Origin: Corynebacterium lizhenjunii
Lineage (GTDB): Bacteria; Actinomycetota; Actinomycetes; Mycobacteriales; Mycobacteriaceae
Assembly: GCF_011038655.2 (NCBI RefSeq)
Contig: NZ_CP064954.1
Location: forward strand, 744,001 to 808,000
Reading direction: 5' to 3'
DNA: 64,000 nt
Numbering within the stretch: position 1 is the first letter of the stretch; every line of letters begins with the position of its first letter. The position numbers and the translations under genes were made by a program. Positions 18,648 through 27,752 of the stretch are shown here, piece after piece. Below the pieces are notes generated by a model. That model saw only the letters and a program-made list of their open reading frames with translations, had not been told where the DNA came from and did no database searches.

Positions 18648-20168
18648 ATGACTGATGTCAAGCAGATTAAGCGGGCATTGATTAGCGTTTATGACAAGAC
18701 TGGCCTGGAAGAGCTAGCCCGGGCGCTTGATAGCGCCGGGGTAGAGATTGTCTCTACCGGCTCAACTGCCGCGAAGATTGCCAGCTTGGGCATTGACGTC
18801 ACTCCTGTGGAGGAAGTGACCGGGTTCCCCGAGTGCCTGGAGGGCCGGGTAAAGACCCTGCACCCGAAGGTGCACGCGGGCATTTTGGCAGACACCCGCA
18901 AGGAGGACCACCTCGCACAGCTTGCTGAGCTCGGAGTCGAAGCCTTCCAGCTGGTAGTGGTCAATCTCTACCCCTTCCGGGAGACCGTGGCATCCGGCGC
19001 TGACTTTGACGGCTGCGTGGAGCAGATCGACATTGGAGGCCCGTCCATGGTGCGCGCGGCGGCCAAGAACCACCCCTCGGTGGCGATTGTGGTGGACCCG
19101 GCCCGCTACGCGGATGTGGCTACTGCAGTAGCAGCGGGTGGGTTCAGCCTGGAGCAGCGCCGGGAGTTGGCCCGGGACGCCTTCTTGCACACCGCGGACT
19201 ACGATGCCGCCGTGTCCGCCTGGTTTGTGGATCAGCTGGGCGATGGCGCCTTGCGTTATGGCGAGAACTCCCACCAGGCCGCCTCCGTGCGCCGCACCGG
19301 CACCAAGGGCTTGGCCAATGCCCAGCAGTTAGGTGGCAAGGACATGTCCTACAACAACTACCAGGATGCCGACGCCGCCTGGCGGGCGGCCTGGGACCAC
19401 CAGCGCCCCTGCGTGGCCATTATTAAACACGCCAACCCCTGCGGCATTGCGGTTTCTGACGAGTCCATCGCGGCGGCGCACCGCGCCGCGCACGCGTGCG
19501 ACCCGGTCTCTGCTTTTGGCGGGGTCATTGCGGTAAACCGTGAGGTCACTGTGGAGATGGCGCAGCAGGTCAAGGAGATCTTTACCGAAGTCATTGTGGC
19601 ACCGTCCTACGAGGATGGCGCGGTGGAGGTCCTCTCCGCCAAACCGAACCTGCGCATTCTGGTCGCCGAGTACGAGGCCCCCAGCGTGGAGATCAAGCAC
19701 ATCTCCGGCGGCGTTATTACCCAGGAGCCGGACCTCTACCAGGCGCCGGGCGATAAGCCGGAAAACTGGACCCTGGCTGCTGGTGAGGCGCTAGACGGCG
19801 CCGAGCTAGCAGAGCTCGAATTTGCATGGCGCAGCGTGCGCTCAGTCAAGTCCAACGCCATCATCTTGACCAAGAACAATGCCGCTGTGGGCGTGGGCAT
19901 GGGCCAGGTTAACCGCGTTGATTCCGCCAAGCTCGCTGTGGAGCGCGCCAACTCCCTGGCAGAAGATGGTCAGGAGCGCGCCCGTGGTGCCTATGCCGCT
20001 TCCGATGCCTTCTTCCCCTTCGCCGACGGCCTCCAAGTGCTGCTAGACGCAGGGGTAAAGGCCGTGGTGCAGCCGGGCGGTTCCATCCGTGATGAGGAAG
20101 TCATTGCCGCTGCTCAGGCAGCAGGGGTGACCATGTACCTCACCGGCACCCGCCACTTCTCCCACTAA
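18648..20168 (+). CDS. purH: Bifunctional AICAR formyltransferase / IMP cyclohydrolase
   Basis: 506 residues from ATG 18648, preceded by AGAGGAAG at nine bases. It catalyses the last two steps to IMP. The N-terminal MGS-like cyclohydrolase domain shows S-V-Y-D-K-T-G, S-T-G-S-T-A and [11 protein letters not shown]; the C-terminal transformylase shows R-Y-G-E-N-S-H-Q, the catalytic K-H-A-N-P-C-G and P-G-G-S-I-R-D. Forms an operon with purN (71-bp gap) and runs convergent to amtR, only 7 bp apart. Confidence 0.97.
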   Translation: MTDVKQIKRALISVYDKTGLEELARALDSAGVEIVSTGSTAAKIASLGIDVTPVEEVTGFPECLEGRVKTLHPKVHAGILADTRKEDHLAQLAELGVEAFQLVVVNLYPFRETVASGADFDGCVEQIDIGGPSMVRAAAKNHPSVAIVVDPARYADVATAVAAGGFSLEQRRELARDAFLHTADYDAAVSAWFVDQLGDGALRYGENSHQAASVRRTGTKGLANAQQLGGKDMSYNNYQDADAAWRAAWDHQRPCVAIIKHANPCGIAVSDESIAAAHRAAHACDPVSAFGGVIAVNREVTVEMAQQVKEIFTEVIVAPSYEDGAVEVLSAKPNLRILVAEYEAPSVEIKHISGGVITQEPDLYQAPGDKPENWTLAAGEALDGAELAELEFAWRSVRSVKSNAIILTKNNAAVGVGMGQVNRVDSAKLAVERANSLAEDGQERARGAYAASDAFFPFADGLQVLLDAGVKAVVQPGGSIRDEEVIAAAQAAGVTMYLTGTRHFSH

Positions 20169-20175
20169 GGGGAAG

Positions 20176-20883
20176 CTACTCCTTATTCTTGGGGTCCGCA
20201 GGGACGGTAGCAATAGCGTCCTTGCGGTTTTTGAGCAAATCCAAGGTTGCCTGGTAGCGGTCCGCGGGGGGCTGGGCGCCGAGGACTGCCAAGGCGGCAT
20301 CGGCAAGCATGACTGCGGTCTCTGGGATGTCCTGGGCGGCGCGGTAGGGGGGATTACCATTATTGGGGCGCATCTCAATGACGGACAACGCAATGTGGAA
20401 GGGCAACTCCACGCGGGGATCATCGGCGCCCACAATGGCCGCGGCGTGGGTGCGGAAATGCTCCTGCAGCTGGGCGCGCGCCTCATGGTACTCAGAGAAT
20501 TCCTCCGAGTTAGCCACCGGCAGCTGATAGAGCCGGCCCACATTCCACCCACTGGTCAACAACAGGCGCGACTCCGCGGCCACCAGGGCCCACAGCAGCT
20601 GTTCCGCAGGGGCATCAGAATGCTCCCGCAGCTCCTCCGCCAAGCCCAAGGAAGGGGCAATAGTGGAATTGAGCAAGGTCAAAAAGATCTCCGTCTTCGA
20701 CGGGAAGTGGTAATACAGCGACGCCTGGCGGATGCCCACGGCCTCTGCAATCTGGTGCGTGGAAGTAGTGGCAAAACCCTGGGTGGTAAAAAGCTCCGCA
20801 GATGCGTCGAGGATCTCCTCCCGCGCCGTCTTTCCCCGGCGGCGCGGGCTATTCTTACGCGGCCTGCCTACAGCTCCTGCCAC
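20176..20883 (-). CDS. amtR: AmtR, TetR-family master regulator of nitrogen control
   Basis: 235 residues from GTG 20883, nine bases after AAAGGAG; this gives the M-A-G-A-V-G-R-P-R start known for C. glutamicum AmtR. The helix-turn-helix (T-S-T-H-Q-I-A-E-A-V-G-I-R-Q-A-S-L-Y-Y-H) is nearly identical to the C. glutamicum one, as are W-N-V-G-R-L-Y-Q-L-P and V-I-E-M-R. AmtR represses ammonium uptake and assimilation genes and is released by adenylylated GlnK. Position next to purH is also conserved. A perfect copy of the dispersed motif (20297-20308) encodes M-L-A-D-A-A. Confidence 0.93.
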   Translation of the reverse strand: MAGAVGRPRKNSPRRRGKTAREEILDASAELFTTQGFATTSTHQIAEAVGIRQASLYYHFPSKTEIFLTLLNSTIAPSLGLAEELREHSDAPAEQLLWALVAAESRLLLTSGWNVGRLYQLPVANSEEFSEYHEARAQLQEHFRTHAAAIVGADDPRVELPFHIALSVIEMRPNNGNPPYRAAQDIPETAVMLADAALAVLGAQPPADRYQATLDLLKNRKDAIATVPADPKNKE

Positions 20884-21044
20884 TGCGGTCGTCTCCTTTG
20901 ACAATTAACATTCATAACGTGCGCCGCCCCCTAATTGGTTCACGTGCTCCAGAGCAGCCAAGGGCTCCAACCGCCAAGGGCTGAGGCAGGCAGAATTCTG
21001 GGGGCGCGCATAACACCACTAGATTATACGCAACGGGTGCACTT

Positions 21045-21806
21045 TCAACCGTGACGTGCACCCAGGGAATCACAAACCTGCGCCACCATGCGAGACGCTG
21101 CACCATAGGCGGTGCGGTCCAGCGCGGTGAGGTCATCCCAGCAAAGGTCTGCGCTGGTGACATGGGTGTGCCAATTGCGTAACTCAAGAGCCAAACCGGT
21201 AGCCCACGCTTGACTCAAGGCATCTGCCTCCGCAGCGGTGAGCAGCTCCCGCTCGCGACCAATGGCCAGACGGTCAGCCACCTGACGCGGGGCCGGGGCC
21301 GCCCAGCGGGCGATAGCGCGGATGGGGGAAAGCAAATGGCCCTGAATGTCCACCACCGCTGCGCGGTCTGGAAGGCCGTAGACCATCTGCATGTGCGGTG
21401 GGCGCTGGTTTAAGGCGATCTCTAGCCCAGGGGCATGGGCAGACACCAGCCCGGCGTCAGCAGCATACTCAGGAGTAAGAGCCACCGGGTCGCCGTACAG
21501 ACCAACCTCGGTGAGAAACTGTGCCAGCTCCGGATCTTCACCGAGCCACCGGATGGGGGAGGTGGGCAGGGCATCGCATGTAGCCACCGCACCGGTTAGC
21601 CGCACTTGGCTGTCCACGGCGGGGCAGCGCACCAGATCGCAGACCAGCCGCGAGAACCACGCCGCCAAGGCCTCTTCATCTTCCCGGTGTTCGACCGCGT
21701 TGCGCAGCATTTGTTGGGACTCTGCCACGATGCCGCGCGCAGCAGCGCGGGAGTCACAGTGGAGTGCCACTTCGCTCAAGGCTAACAGCGAGGGGTGCAA
21801 TGCCAT
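21045..21806 (-). CDS. Conserved protein, possible nucleotidyltransferase substrate-binding (DUF294-like) domain
   Basis: 253 residues from ATG 21806, with AAAGGACC upstream. No signal peptide or membrane segment. The helical C-terminal half (E-A-D-A-L-S-Q-A-W-A-T-G-L-A-L-E-L-R-N-W) resembles the substrate-binding domain found in putative GlnD-like nucleotidyltransferases, but the nucleotidyltransferase motif itself is not visible. It follows amtR on the same strand, so a nitrogen-related role is conceivable. Family and function are uncertain. Confidence 0.6.
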   Translation of the reverse strand: MALHPSLLALSEVALHCDSRAAARGIVAESQQMLRNAVEHREDEEALAAWFSRLVCDLVRCPAVDSQVRLTGAVATCDALPTSPIRWLGEDPELAQFLTEVGLYGDPVALTPEYAADAGLVSAHAPGLEIALNQRPPHMQMVYGLPDRAAVVDIQGHLLSPIRAIARWAAPAPRQVADRLAIGRERELLTAAEADALSQAWATGLALELRNWHTHVTSADLCWDDLTALDRTAYGAASRMVAQVCDSLGARHG

Positions 21807-21896
21807 GGCGGGGTCCTTTCTGCAACGGGGGTGAGGGTGAATGTGCGGTGCCAAGTTTGTGTCGACTGCCCAATTTTAGCAGGCGGGAAAACGACT

Positions 21897-21936
21897 CAGA
21901 CCCGCTGCGCGCCTCTAGGGGCGGACAACGGGTCTG
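21897..21936 (-). terminator. Terminator of the rpmB-rpmG-rpsN-rpsR operon
   Basis: CAGACCCG and CGGGTCTG enclose an inner GCCTC/GGGGC hairpin, 34 bp downstream of the rpsR stop; on the minus strand AGTCGTTTTCC follows. Confidence 0.6.
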
Positions 21937-21969
21937 AAGAAGAAACGCTGTTGAAACCGACGCTACTGT

Positions 21970-22221
21970 TTAGCGCGTGGTGAACGGCAGGAGAGCCATT
22001 TCGCGAGCGTTCTTCACCGCGGTAGCAACCTGACGCTGCTGCTGCGGGGTCAGGCCGGTGACGCGACGGGAACGAATCTTGCCGCGGTCAGAGATGAACA
22101 GACGCAGGGTCTTGGTGTCTTTGTAGTCGACCTTTTCGATCCCGGCAGCCTTCAGCGGGTTCTTCTTAGGGCGGCGGGACTGCTCCACGCGGAACTTCTT
22201 AGCATTGCGCTTGATAGCCAT
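21970..22221 (-). CDS. rpsR: 30S ribosomal protein S18, zinc-free type
   Basis: 83 residues. Shows the S18 core [23 protein letters not shown]. No cysteines, hence the zinc-independent form. Last gene of the four-gene operon rpmB-rpmG-rpsN-rpsR; 14 bp after rpsN with a good ribosome binding site (GGGGAAAAG). Confidence 0.95.
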   Translation of the reverse strand: MAIKRNAKKFRVEQSRRPKKNPLKAAGIEKVDYKDTKTLRLFISDRGKIRSRRVTGLTPQQQRQVATAVKNAREMALLPFTTR

Positions 22222-22235
22222 TGTGCTTTTCCCCT

Positions 22236-22541
22236 TTACCAGCTGGACTTGCGAACGCCTGGCAGCTCACCACGGTGAGCCATGCCACGCATACGGACAC
22301 GGGACAGACCGAACTTACGCAGGTAGCCGCGCGGACGGCCGTCGGCAGCGTCGCGGTTACGGACGCGGGACGGGGAGGCGTCACGAGGCTGACGGTTCAG
22401 CTCGAACTGTGCGTCCAAGCGGTCCTCATCAGAGGTGTTCGGGTTCTTGATAATTGCCTTGAGCTCAGCGCGACGCTCCGCATAGCGGGCGACGATTTCC
22501 TTGCGCTGCTCGTTCTTGGCGATCTTAGACTTCTTAGCCAT
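22236..22541 (-). CDS. rpsN: 30S ribosomal protein S14, long zinc-free type
   Basis: 101 residues, the long S14 form without the C-x2-C zinc knuckle. [13 protein letters not shown] at the N-terminus and [20 protein letters not shown] at the C-terminus are diagnostic. The start follows the rpmG stop by three bases. Confidence 0.95.
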   Translation of the reverse strand: MAKKSKIAKNEQRKEIVARYAERRAELKAIIKNPNTSDEDRLDAQFELNRQPRDASPSRVRNRDAADGRPRGYLRKFGLSRVRMRGMAHRGELPGVRKSSW

Positions 22542-22544
22542 AGA

Positions 22545-22709
22545 TTATCGCTCCTCGCGGAATTCGACGTGCTTGCGGACAATCGGATCGAACTTCTTCA
22601 AGGTGATGCGATCCGGGTTGTTGCGCTTGTTCTTACGGGTGACGTAGGTGTAACCGGTACCCGCAGTGGACTTCAGCTTGATGATTGGGCGGATGTCGTT
22701 GCGTGCCAT
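22545..22709 (-). CDS. rpmG: 50S ribosomal protein L33, zinc-free type
   Basis: 54 residues: [19 protein letters not shown] at the start and [17 protein letters not shown] at the end, the full L33 fold. The four zinc-binding cysteines of the C+ form are absent. The stop lies 3 bp before the rpsN start and the gene begins 3 bp after the rpmB stop, so the operon is translated as a chain. Confidence 0.95.
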
Positions 22710-22712
22710 CTG

Positions 22713-22949
22713 TTAGATCTTCTCCCCACGTGCGCGAATCTTGGCCACCACGGACTCAATGCCGTCGCGGTCGATGATCTTGATGCCCTTGGTGGAAACA
22801 GTCAGGGTGATGGTGCGGCCCTCAGAGGGCAGGTAGTAGCGACGACGCTGCACGTTGGGGTTCCAACGGCGCGAAGTGCGGCGGTGCGAGTGCGAGACCT
22901 GCTTGCCGAATTCCGGCTTGCGGCCCGTTACCTGGCAAATAGCCGACAT
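22713..22949 (-). CDS. rpmB: 50S ribosomal protein L28, zinc-free type
   Basis: 78 residues beginning [15 protein letters not shown], with only one of the cysteines of the C+ form. [10 protein letters not shown] and [11 protein letters not shown] are L28 signatures. First gene of the minus-strand ribosomal operon; divergent from rpmE2 across 384 bp. AGAAAGAAG precedes the ATG. Confidence 0.95.
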   Translation of the reverse strand: MSAICQVTGRKPEFGKQVSHSHRRTSRRWNPNVQRRRYYLPSEGRTITLTVSTKGIKIIDRDGIESVVAKIRARGEKI

Positions 22950-23333
22950 GGGTCTTCTTTCTCCTAGCCGCCCACATCATGGCTAGTGACCGCAGGCCCG
23001 AAAGTAGCGAGTGTGAGGGTGCTACGACGCTCGAAGTGTGAGGGTGAGCGGCATGGACCGGCTGCCAAATACCAGTAGACGTAGGCGTTTTACGTACAGT
23101 ATGACAACAGCAAGCAGCAAGTTTACACAGCCGCTAAGGATTTGCCTAATTGATCCCGCCGGGAGAGATTTTAGAATACCTCGCATGCGGTGTAGCATGT
23201 ATCAAGTTGCCCAGGCTCCGGCCTGGACTGCACCTGATAGTTTGTCAGTCCATTGTCTACATCCCAACTCGGGCACGATCTTCCGCGCAGACGGGGGAAC
23301 CGACCCGTAGTCCAACCCTGAGGGAAGATACAT
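22950..23333. other. Divergent leader region between rpmB and rpmE2 (no gene)
   Basis: 384 bp without a convincing gene. It holds a repeated AGTGTGAGGGTG (23010-23021 and 23035-23046, period 25), a promoter for rpmE2, and a hairpin CCAGGC-TCCG-GCCTGG within the predicted rpmE2 leader (23211-23226). No Zur-like AT-rich palindrome was recognised. Confidence 0.5.
23150..23177 (+). promoter_or_regulatory. Promoter of rpmE2-rpmF
   Basis: TTGATC and TAGAAT with a 16-bp spacer, giving a predicted start near 23184 and a leader of about 150 nt that contains a 6-bp GC hairpin. Confidence 0.55.
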
Positions 23334-23603
23334 ATGAAGAAGGATATCCACCCGGATTACCACCCCGTGGTGTTCCAGGATGCAGGTACTGGTTCCCAGT
23401 TCCTGACCCGTTCCACCGCCACCTCCGCACGCACCGTGCAGTGGGAAGATGGCAATGAGTACCCGCTCATCGTCGTGGACGTGACCTCCGAGTCCCACCC
23501 GTTCTGGACCGGCGCCCAGCGCGTTATGGACACCGCTGGCCGCGTGGAGCGCTTCAACCAGCGCTTCGGTGCAATGGCTCGCCGCAAGAAGAAGAACGCG
23601 TAA
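23334..23603 (+). CDS. rpmE2: 50S ribosomal protein L31 type B (zinc-free)
   Basis: 89 residues: [16 protein letters not shown], then [17 protein letters not shown] and a K-rich end, the type B L31 that lacks the cysteines of L31A. GAGGGAAG lies before the ATG. Followed 15 bp later by rpmF in one operon. Confidence 0.96.
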   Translation: MKKDIHPDYHPVVFQDAGTGSQFLTRSTATSARTVQWEDGNEYPLIVVDVTSESHPFWTGAQRVMDTAGRVERFNQRFGAMARRKKKNA

Positions 23604-23618
23604 GGAGGATAGAAGAAG

Positions 23619-23792
23619 ATGGCAACCCCCAAGTTCCGTAAGTCCCGCGCGAATACTCACTCGCGTCGTTCCCAGTGGAAGGCTGACAACGTGGCCCTCC
23701 AGGAAGTCAAGATCGACGGCCAGACCGTGCGCATCCCGCGCCGCCTGGTCAAGGCCGCCAAGCTCGGCCTGGTTGACGTTGAGCAGTTCTAG
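23619..23792 (+). CDS. rpmF: 50S ribosomal protein L32, cysteine-free
   Basis: 57 residues: [21 protein letters not shown], then an R-I-P-R-R-L-V stretch. No cysteines, so zinc-independent like its neighbours. AAGGAGG at 23602-23608 sets the start. A strong terminator follows. Confidence 0.95.
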   Translation: MATPKFRKSRANTHSRRSQWKADNVALQEVKIDGQTVRIPRRLVKAAKLGLVDVEQF

Positions 23793-23810
23793 AATTCAGC
23801 AGCTGGCTTA

Positions 23811-23852
23811 ATCCCCGTCACCGACTTACGATGTCGGTGACGGGGATTTTCA
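23811..23852 (+). terminator. Intrinsic terminator of rpmE2-rpmF
   Basis: A 15-bp perfect stem (ATCCCCGTCACCGAC / GTCGGTGACGGGGAT) with a 7-base loop, then TTTTC. Confidence 0.9.
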
Positions 23853-23949
23853 TATAGCCTTTTTTATGCGCTCCCCACGGTGCAATGGGGTGGGTTATAC
23901 TCTTCTCCGCTACCGGTTTTCACCACTAGGTTTAAGGACATTTAGATCC

Positions 23950-24654
23950 ATGAGAATTTTGGTTGTCGATGACGAGCAAGCTGTACGGGAGTCGCTGCGC
24001 CGCTCGTTGAGCTTCAATGGCTATGACGTTGATCTGGCCAGCGACGGCCAAGAAGCCATTGACGCCGTGCAACGGGACAACCCGGACTTAGTCATCCTCG
24101 ATGTGAACATGCCCAATGTTGACGGCCTGGAGGTGTGCCGCAAGCTGCGTAGTGAAGGCTGGGGCCGGCCAATTCTGATGCTGACTGCCCGCGATGGCGT
24201 CTCTGACCGTGTCGCGGGTTTGGATGCGGGGGCGGATGACTACCTTCCCAAGCCTTTCGCGCTAGAGGAGTTGTTGGCGCGGGTGCGTTCCCTGGTCCGG
24301 CGCGCAGCGGCCTCTGAGGTCCGTGGGGTGCCTGCGTCACAGAAGTCCCCCGTGTTGCGTTTTGAAGACCTGCAGTTAGATTCTGACTCCCGGGAGGTCC
24401 GCCGCGGCGGGCGGTTGATTTCACTGACCCGCACCGAGTTTTCTTTGCTGCAGCTGTTGATGGAAAACCCGCGCAAAGTGCTCTCGCGCAATACCATTTT
24501 GGAAGAAGTCTGGGGATATGATTTCCCCACTTCCGGAAATGCACTGGAAGTCTATATCGGCTACCTGCGCAAGAAGACGGAAGCTGAACACGAGTCCCGC
24601 CTCATTCACACGGTGCGCGGGGTGGGCTATGTGTTGCGGGAGAGCTTGTCGTGA
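23950..24654 (+). CDS. mprA: Two-component response regulator MprA
   Basis: 234 residues from ATG 23950. The receiver domain starts R-I-L-V-V-D-D-E and has the phosphoacceptor D51 (V-I-L-D-V-N-M-P) and K in L-P-K-P-F; the C-terminal OmpR-type winged helix spans about 130-230. The order rpmF - mprA - mprB - serine protease - moaB - mscL equals the mycobacterial mprA-mprB-pepD-moaB2-mscL block, so this is the envelope-stress regulator. TATACT at 23894 suggests a leader of about 40 nt. The stop overlaps mprB by 4 bp. Confidence 0.92.
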   Translation: MRILVVDDEQAVRESLRRSLSFNGYDVDLASDGQEAIDAVQRDNPDLVILDVNMPNVDGLEVCRKLRSEGWGRPILMLTARDGVSDRVAGLDAGADDYLPKPFALEELLARVRSLVRRAAASEVRGVPASQKSPVLRFEDLQLDSDSREVRRGGRLISLTRTEFSLLQLLMENPRKVLSRNTILEEVWGYDFPTSGNALEVYIGYLRKKTEAEHESRLIHTVRGVGYVLRESLS

Positions 24655-26189
24655 TTTTGCGAAAGCCCGTGGAAGTGGAGTTTGAGTCCACGGGCAAAGG
24701 CGTCCAGGCAGACCCCTGGACGCCTGCTCGGGGTTGGGAAGCACGCGCGCCATTGCGGTGGCGGCTTTCGTTACTCACGGGGGTGGTCTGCGCCGGGGCA
24801 GTAGGGCTGATGACGCTGGTTACGTACGGCTTGGTGGGGTCGCTGATGACAGCTGACATTGATAGTGAGTTGGAATCCCAATCCACTGCCTTGTTGGAAT
24901 ACACCTTGGCCGCGGACCCTACTGAAGACATAGCCGATCAGATCTCCACATTCAAGGGGTTCCATCCGAATACTCGAGTGTCCATCTCTCCTTCGGAGTG
25001 GACTTATTCTTATGGGGACTCTATTCCCGTAGGTGGTGAGCTCAATCCGACGGAAACGCAGTCGCAGACGCAGACATCGGTGCGCACTATCGGCCAGGAA
25101 CGCGTGATAACCAAGCAGCACAGCAGTGGGGCTGTGGTGGTACTCGCCCGGGATCTGGCGCACACCCGGGAGCTGATTTCTACTACCGGAACGGTGCTGG
25201 TGGTCATCGCTTCGCTTGGCATCCTCATGGCCCTGCTGGCCGGCATGTGGGTGTCTAAAACTGGCTTGGGGCCGATTACTCGCCTCCAACGGGCCGCAGA
25301 TTATGTGACTCAGACCAATGACTTGCGCCCAATCTTGGTGGTGGGCAGCGATGAGATTGCCCAGCTGACTATCTCTTTCAATGAGATGCTCTCGGTGCTA
25401 CAAGAAGCTCGAATCCAGCAGTCACAGTTTGTGGCAGACGCAGGCCATGAGCTCAAGACGCCACTGACGTCTATGCGTACCAACATTGAGTTGCTGCTCA
25501 TGGTGAATAAACCTGGTGCAGCGACGACTATCTCCGAGCAGGACCGTAAGGAACTCGAAGAGGATGTCTTGGCGCAGATGACCGAATTGTCCACGCTCAT
25601 TGGAGACTTGGTAGACCTGGCGCGCGAGGACGCCTCTGAGAAGAAGGCGGAGGTAGTGGAGCTGCATGAGGTCATGGAGACTTCCTTGGAGCGCGCCCGC
25701 CGACGTCGGCCCGACGTGGAGTTCAAGGTGCGTATTGAGCCGTGGATCGTGCAGGGTGACCAATTTGCGTTGGGCCGGGCCACGCTCAACCTGATGGATA
25801 ATGCCGCCAAGTGGTCCCCACCCTCTGGCGTGGTGCGGGTGACTATGCACCAGATTAGCGATTATGAAATGCGGTTGCGTGTGGATGACTCTGGCCCGGG
25901 TATTCCGCCAGAGGAGCGCGATAAGGTGTTTGAGCGTTTTTATCGCTCTGCGGAGGCCCGTTCCATGCCGGGATCCGGATTGGGTTTGGCCATTGTGCGT
26001 CAGGTTATTGAGCGCCACGAGGGCCGGATTATGGTCAAGGAGTCCCCAGATGGCGGCACCCGCATGGAGGTTATCCTCCCCGGACAACCGGGGTCTGGGC
26101 GCAGTTATGAGGACGCCGGCTTGGAGGGGGAGGACTCCGGTAGTGAGCGCCGGGAGATTTTCGCGCAGCGCTGGTTTAACCAGACGTGA
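24651..26189 (+). CDS. mprB: Sensor histidine kinase MprB
   Basis: 512 residues, GTG start overlapping mprA by 4 bp. An N-terminal cytoplasmic tail of about 35 residues, membrane segment 1 (about 45-68), an extracytoplasmic sensor, membrane segment 2 (about 183-203), HAMP, then the H-box [13 protein letters not shown] with H266, N-box [14 protein letters not shown] and G-S-G-L-G-L-A. It phosphorylates MprA in response to envelope stress. Its TGA lies in the first of four 23-bp tandem repeats. Confidence 0.92.
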   Translation: MILRKPVEVEFESTGKGVQADPWTPARGWEARAPLRWRLSLLTGVVCAGAVGLMTLVTYGLVGSLMTADIDSELESQSTALLEYTLAADPTEDIADQISTFKGFHPNTRVSISPSEWTYSYGDSIPVGGELNPTETQSQTQTSVRTIGQERVITKQHSSGAVVVLARDLAHTRELISTTGTVLVVIASLGILMALLAGMWVSKTGLGPITRLQRAADYVTQTNDLRPILVVGSDEIAQLTISFNEMLSVLQEARIQQSQFVADAGHELKTPLTSMRTNIELLLMVNKPGAATTISEQDRKELEEDVLAQMTELSTLIGDLVDLAREDASEKKAEVVELHEVMETSLERARRRRPDVEFKVRIEPWIVQGDQFALGRATLNLMDNAAKWSPPSGVVRVTMHQISDYEMRLRVDDSGPGIPPEERDKVFERFYRSAEARSMPGSGLGLAIVRQVIERHEGRIMVKESPDGGTRMEVILPGQPGSGRSYEDAGLEGEDSGSERREIFAQRWFNQT

Positions 26190-26269
26190 GCAGCAGTTTC
26201 AGCCAGACGCGAGCACCGGCTTTGTCCAGACGCGAGCGCCAGCTGTGTCCAGGCGTTGGCCCCAGCTCA
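26180..26269 (+). repeat. 23-bp tandem repeat, four units, over the mprB stop codon
   Basis: Units begin at 26180, 26203, 26226 and 26249 with CCAGACGTGAGC / CCAGACGCGAGC / CCAGACGCGAGC / CCAGGCGTTGGC. The first holds the TGA stop; downstream copies have CGA or TTG there. Confidence 0.9.
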
Positions 26270-26340
26270 GCCCTCACAGGAAGCTTTCAGCTAATCTTAG
26301 GGCCTTGGCAGAGTGGTTCCAGTCTGGCTGCAGCCCGGCA

Positions 26341-26435
26341 GTGCACAATGAGTCAGGCACAGTGAGTCCGGCACGAGTCCGGCACAGTGAGTCAGGCACG
26401 CTGATTCAGCCGCACTGAATCAGACTCACTGAGTC
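26341..26435. promoter_or_regulatory. Repeat and palindrome cluster upstream of pepD
   Basis: The 322 bp between mprB and pepD carry no gene. Four GAGTC(A/C)GGCAC elements (26352-26400) are followed by CTGATTCAG-ccgca-CTGAATCAG (26401-26423) and the palindrome GACTCACTGAGTC (26423-26435), about 80 bp before the pepD start. A possible operator, or part of the tandem-repeat tail of mprB. Confidence 0.4.
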
Positions 26436-26511
26436 TGGTTCGAAGCGCAAGGGGCGCACAATAATTGAGGTTGGCCGCAGTCCGAGCTGCGGCAGGAAGG
26501 TTGAATGCACC

Positions 26512-27690
26512 ATGCACGGTGAACACGCTAACCCGCAGGATGTCGAGCAAGTTCAGGCTTCGCAGGGGTGGAACCAGCCTCGCGCGGGGGAGGCACCCCC
26601 GGCCCCGGCTCATTCGGCTCGCTTGAGCACCGGCGCGGTGGCCGGACTGCTGGTGGGCGCGCTATTGGCCGGTACGGCTGGTGGGTACGTTGGCAGTCAG
26701 CTGGGGGCCGGGCGGGCAGATACCTCCACCGTCAATGAGGTACTGCGCCAACCGATTTCCCAAGAAAGCGCCCCGGTTGTGGATGGCTCGATTGAGACTG
26801 TCGCCGCCAAAGTCCTGCCCGCGGTGGTGGCTATCCAGGTGGCCAGCGAGCGGGCGGTGGCTTCGGGTTCGGGCTCCGTGATTTCCCCGGATGGCTATGT
26901 GCTGACTAATCATCACGTGGTAGCGGGCGCGCGGGGTGGACAGATTCAGGTGACCATGAATGATGGCTCCAAGCATCCGGCTGATTTGGTGGCCTCGGAT
27001 GCTAATACGGATGTTGGCGTGATTAAGATTCGTGACGTGGAGAACCTGCCATACCTGGACTTTGCGGACTCCAGCGCGCTACGCGTGGGCCAGGGGGTGG
27101 TGGCGGTGGGTTCCCCGCTGGGGCTCAATGCCACCGTTACTTCCGGTATTGTCTCTGCCCTCAACCGTCCGGTGCGAGCTTCCCAGGGCGGTGGCGAGTC
27201 TTCGCTTATTGATGCCATCCAGACTGATGCCGCCGTTAACCCCGGCAATTCCGGTGGTCCTTTGGTGGATATGGAAGGCAACTTGGTGGGCATGAATTCC
27301 ATGATTGCCTCGTTGTCTGCCACGGGAGGCCAGGAGTCCGGCTCTATTGGTCTAGGCTTTGCCATTCCGTCTACTTTTGCCAAGCGGATGGCTGATCAGC
27401 TGATCAATACTGGCCAGGTCAAGCACCCCATGCTGGGTGTGCAGGTTAGCCCCCGGGAGATGGTTGATGGCGCCCTTATCCGCGCTGTGGAGCCGGGCAG
27501 TCCTGCCGATGCCGCGGGGTTGCGCGAGGGCGACATTATCACCAGGGTAGATGAGCGCCAGATTGACTCTGCAGATTCTTTGATTGCGGCCACCCGCTCC
27601 CAGGAGTTCGGGGCCACGGTAACCCTGGAGGTCGTCCGCGAGGATAATTCTCAACCGCGACAGGTAGAGGTCACGCTTACTTCCGAGTAG
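26512..27690 (+). CDS. pepD: Membrane-anchored HtrA-like serine protease PepD
   Basis: 392 residues. A hydrophilic N-terminus, one membrane segment (about 43-65), a trypsin-like domain with H135 (T-N-H-H-V-V), D167 (T-D-V-G-V-I) and S247 (N-P-G-N-S-G-G-P), and a C-terminal PDZ domain (M-L-G-V-Q-V ... G-S-P-A-D-A-A-G-L-R-E-G-D-I-I). Degrades or refolds damaged envelope proteins. Lies behind mprAB, whose regulator controls pepD in mycobacteria. AGGAAGG is 11 bases before the ATG. Confidence 0.92.
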   Translation: MHGEHANPQDVEQVQASQGWNQPRAGEAPPAPAHSARLSTGAVAGLLVGALLAGTAGGYVGSQLGAGRADTSTVNEVLRQPISQESAPVVDGSIETVAAKVLPAVVAIQVASERAVASGSGSVISPDGYVLTNHHVVAGARGGQIQVTMNDGSKHPADLVASDANTDVGVIKIRDVENLPYLDFADSSALRVGQGVVAVGSPLGLNATVTSGIVSALNRPVRASQGGGESSLIDAIQTDAAVNPGNSGGPLVDMEGNLVGMNSMIASLSATGGQESGSIGLGFAIPSTFAKRMADQLINTGQVKHPMLGVQVSPREMVDGALIRAVEPGSPADAAGLREGDIITRVDERQIDSADSLIAATRSQEFGATVTLEVVREDNSQPRQVEVTLTSE

Positions 27691-27752
27691 ATTGAACCTG
27701 TAGTAAACGTCGTCTGAATAATTCCAACTGCTAGCTCTTGTAAGGAGCGCTG

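Noticed and set aside
15442..21936. Terminators at 15442 and 21897 sharing CAGACCCG as a repeat family
   Set aside because: Only the 8-bp arm is shared; loops and flanks differ, so chance in GC-rich stems is likely.
23038..23310. 90-residue frame in the rpmB-rpmE2 gap
   Set aside because: Crosses the predicted rpmE2 promoter and hairpin; no ribosome site; composition not protein-like.
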